A stretch of 64,000 nucleotides of DNA, from NCBI RefSeq assembly GCF_900113875.1, contig NZ_FORA01000007.1, positions 51,990 through 115,989 on the forward strand, in the 5' to 3' direction. Made by a program: the position numbers and the translations under genes. Each line of letters begins with the position of its first letter. Position 1 is the first letter of the stretch. This document shows positions 63,002 to 64,000 of this stretch, piece after piece. The notes below the pieces were generated by a model. That model was not told the origin of the DNA. It did not search any database and was given only the letters and a program-made list of their open reading frames with translations. Origin of the DNA: Jannaschia pohangensis (GTDB lineage: Bacteria > Pseudomonadota > Alphaproteobacteria > Rhodobacterales > Rhodobacteraceae).

Positions 63002-63688
63002 ATGGCGTCTCTCGCATATGGGGCTGCGGGCCGGGCCAGCAAGGCTGGCGCGGTCACCTTCTTCGCAGGTGCAGCAACGCTGGCGGCGCCCACCATGGCC
63101 GAAACGCTCGAAATCGTGGCCCTGGGCGACAGTCTGACGGCGGGCTATGGCCTGCCCGACGGACAGGGGTTCGTTCCGCAACTTCAGGCCTGGCTGGACG
63201 ACAACGGGGTCGATGCGACGGTGGTCAACGCCGGAGTCTCGGGCGACACGACAGCGGGTGGATTGGCCCGCCTGAACTGGGCCCTGTCGGACGGGACCGA
63301 TGCGATGATCGTGGCGCTTGGCGGCAACGACCTGCTTCGCGGACTGCCGCCCGAAGCCTCGCGCGCGAACCTCGACGCCATTCTGTCGACCGTGGTGGGC
63401 GAACGGGCGCTTCCTGTTTTGCTGATCGGGCTGGAGGCACCGGGCAACTACGGGCCTGACTTCAAGGCCGATTTCGACGCGATGTATCCCGAATTGGCCC
63501 GCGAATACGGCACCTTGCACGAGACGAGTTTTCTGGGACCGCTCGTGGCCGAGGTCGACATGGCAACGGCGCGGAAACGCTATGTGCAACCCGATGGGGT
63601 GCATCCGAATGCCGAAGGTGTCCGCTTGATCGTGGAGGCTTTCGGGCCGCGCGTCGCGGAATTGGTGGCCCGGGTCGCGACGAACTGA
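63002..63688 (+). CDS. tesA: GDSL/SGNH esterase TesA (arylesterase, lysophospholipase)
   Basis: 228-residue exported SGNH hydrolase. A signal peptide ends in APTMAE. Block I is ALGDSLTAGYGLP with the catalytic Ser. Gly and Asn blocks are NAGVSGDTTAGG and LGGNDLLRG. Block V is DGVHPNAEG with the catalytic Asp and His. It hydrolyses acyl esters or thioesters in the periplasm. ATG 63002 is chosen; ATG 62984 (overlapping the ATG of the divergent ATPase gene) would add six residues. Confidence 0.93.
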   Translation: MASLAYGAAGRASKAGAVTFFAGAATLAAPTMAETLEIVALGDSLTAGYGLPDGQGFVPQLQAWLDDNGVDATVVNAGVSGDTTAGGLARLNWALSDGTDAMIVALGGNDLLRGLPPEASRANLDAILSTVVGERALPVLLIGLEAPGNYGPDFKADFDAMYPELAREYGTLHETSFLGPLVAEVDMATARKRYVQPDGVHPNAEGVRLIVEAFGPRVAELVARVATN

Positions 63689-63701
63689 TCCAAGCAAAAG
63701 A

Positions 63702-63737
63702 ACACCCCCCGGCAGCTTTCGCTGAACCGGGGGGTGT
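63702..63737. terminator. Strong hairpin between tesA and the convergent edge gene
   Basis: A perfect 11-bp stem (63702-63712 with 63727-63737) has an extra CAGC/GCTG stem and TTTC loop at its tip. On the minus strand the stem is followed by TTCTTTTGCTT, so it ends the small secreted protein transcript well; on the plus strand no T-run follows. Confidence 0.8.
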
Positions 63738-63793
63738 CCGTGCCGCAACGCACCTCGGGGGAGAGAGATTGGCGGGATGCGGGGTCGTCTAGA

Positions 63794-64000
63794 TCATTCG
63801 TCTTCGGCGCTCGCGGCCTTGATCCGGGCAAAAATGTCAACGCCGACAGTGGGTTGGCCCGAGAAGGACGTGGCGCCGTTCAGGCCGCGCAGGTCGGAGG
63901 GGCTGTCCTGGTCTGCGTTGAAGATGTCGTAGGCGAGGCCCGAAGTGCCCGAGCGGGTCGAGACGGTCACGCCATTGTCGGCCTGGCCGAGCTTGGCGAC
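63794..64000 (-). CDS. Small secreted SAEDE-tail protein (start outside window)
   Basis: Partial gene: 68 C-terminal codons are open from the right window edge to a TGA at 63794-63796. The visible part has VAKLGQADNGVTVSTR, AYDIFNADQDSPSDLRGL and ends DIFARIKAASAEDE. The FN segment and the tail match the 71-residue protein at 46528. The likely signal peptide would lie beyond the edge. Followed by a strong terminator, so probably well expressed. Function unknown. Confidence 0.75.
   Translation of the reverse strand, partial: VAKLGQADNGVTVSTRSGTSGLAYDIFNADQDSPSDLRGLNGATSFSGQPTVGVDIFARIKAASAEDE

Overview
The window looks like chromosomal DNA of a high-GC alphaproteobacterium of the Rhodobacteraceae (Roseobacter-type). 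The reasons are the strong G/C third-position bias, the leuS-lptE-holA operon, a Rhodobacter-type porin, the ispA-dxs pair, a NavSp1/NavAb-like sodium channel, and small secreted proteins ending in SAEDE. Gene density is very high, and many same-strand neighbours share ATGA or GTGA stop/start overlaps. I see no prophage, insertion sequence, CRISPR array, rRNA or tRNA. No gene-free stretch exceeds 300 bases; the longest are 29412-29691, 46744-46991 and 58799-59031. Both window edges cut a gene (ispA on the left, a small secreted protein on the right).

Layout. 1-2.7 kb: isoprenoid genes ispA and dxs. 2.7-7.6 kb: a yjbE/F/H-like exopolysaccharide secretion cluster, divergent from an epimerase and an undecaprenyl-phosphate sugar transferase. 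7.6-13.4 kb: a voltage-gated Na+ channel coupled to an rRNA methyltransferase, then two overlapping ABC exporter half-transporters. 13.4-20.9 kb: LysE exporter, CCA-adding enzyme, CoA-type Nudix, Hsp33, a second Nudix, a REC-PP2C phosphatase divergent from an Hpt protein, and ilvA with a membrane protein. 21-29.4 kb: argG, HNH protein, BaiN-type flavoprotein, LtnD-like dehydrogenase, holA, lptE, leuS and a DUF3576 lipoprotein.

29.7-37.5 kb: porin, YggS, an L,D-transpeptidase overlapping ribA, an orphan OmpR-type regulator, an MFS exporter, DUF2461 and an AlkB-like hydroxylase. 37.6-46.2 kb: a NuoE-NuoF fusion (formate dehydrogenase beta type) with no catalytic subunit beside it, a lytic transglycosylase, ftsY and four trailing genes including yciB, an RluB-type pseudouridine synthase and tadA. 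46.2-50.2 kb: two small secreted proteins, then a Crp-like/SDR/unknown/P1-peptidase operon. 50.2-56 kb: a six-gene operon joining an oligopeptide-type ABC importer without a binding protein to a VOC-like protein and an aldehyde dehydrogenase. 56-64 kb: DUF1569 protein, a large secreted phytase-like esterase, and the ybbA-ybbP/tesA group.

Most of the window is housekeeping and envelope biology. The points most worth following are the small secreted protein family, the REC-PP2C/Hpt pair around an inverted repeat, the orphan NuoEF fusion, the importer-ALDH operon, and hairpin/duplicated ribosome-binding leaders before ltnD and leuS. I found no strong evidence of a wholly new defence or mobile system.
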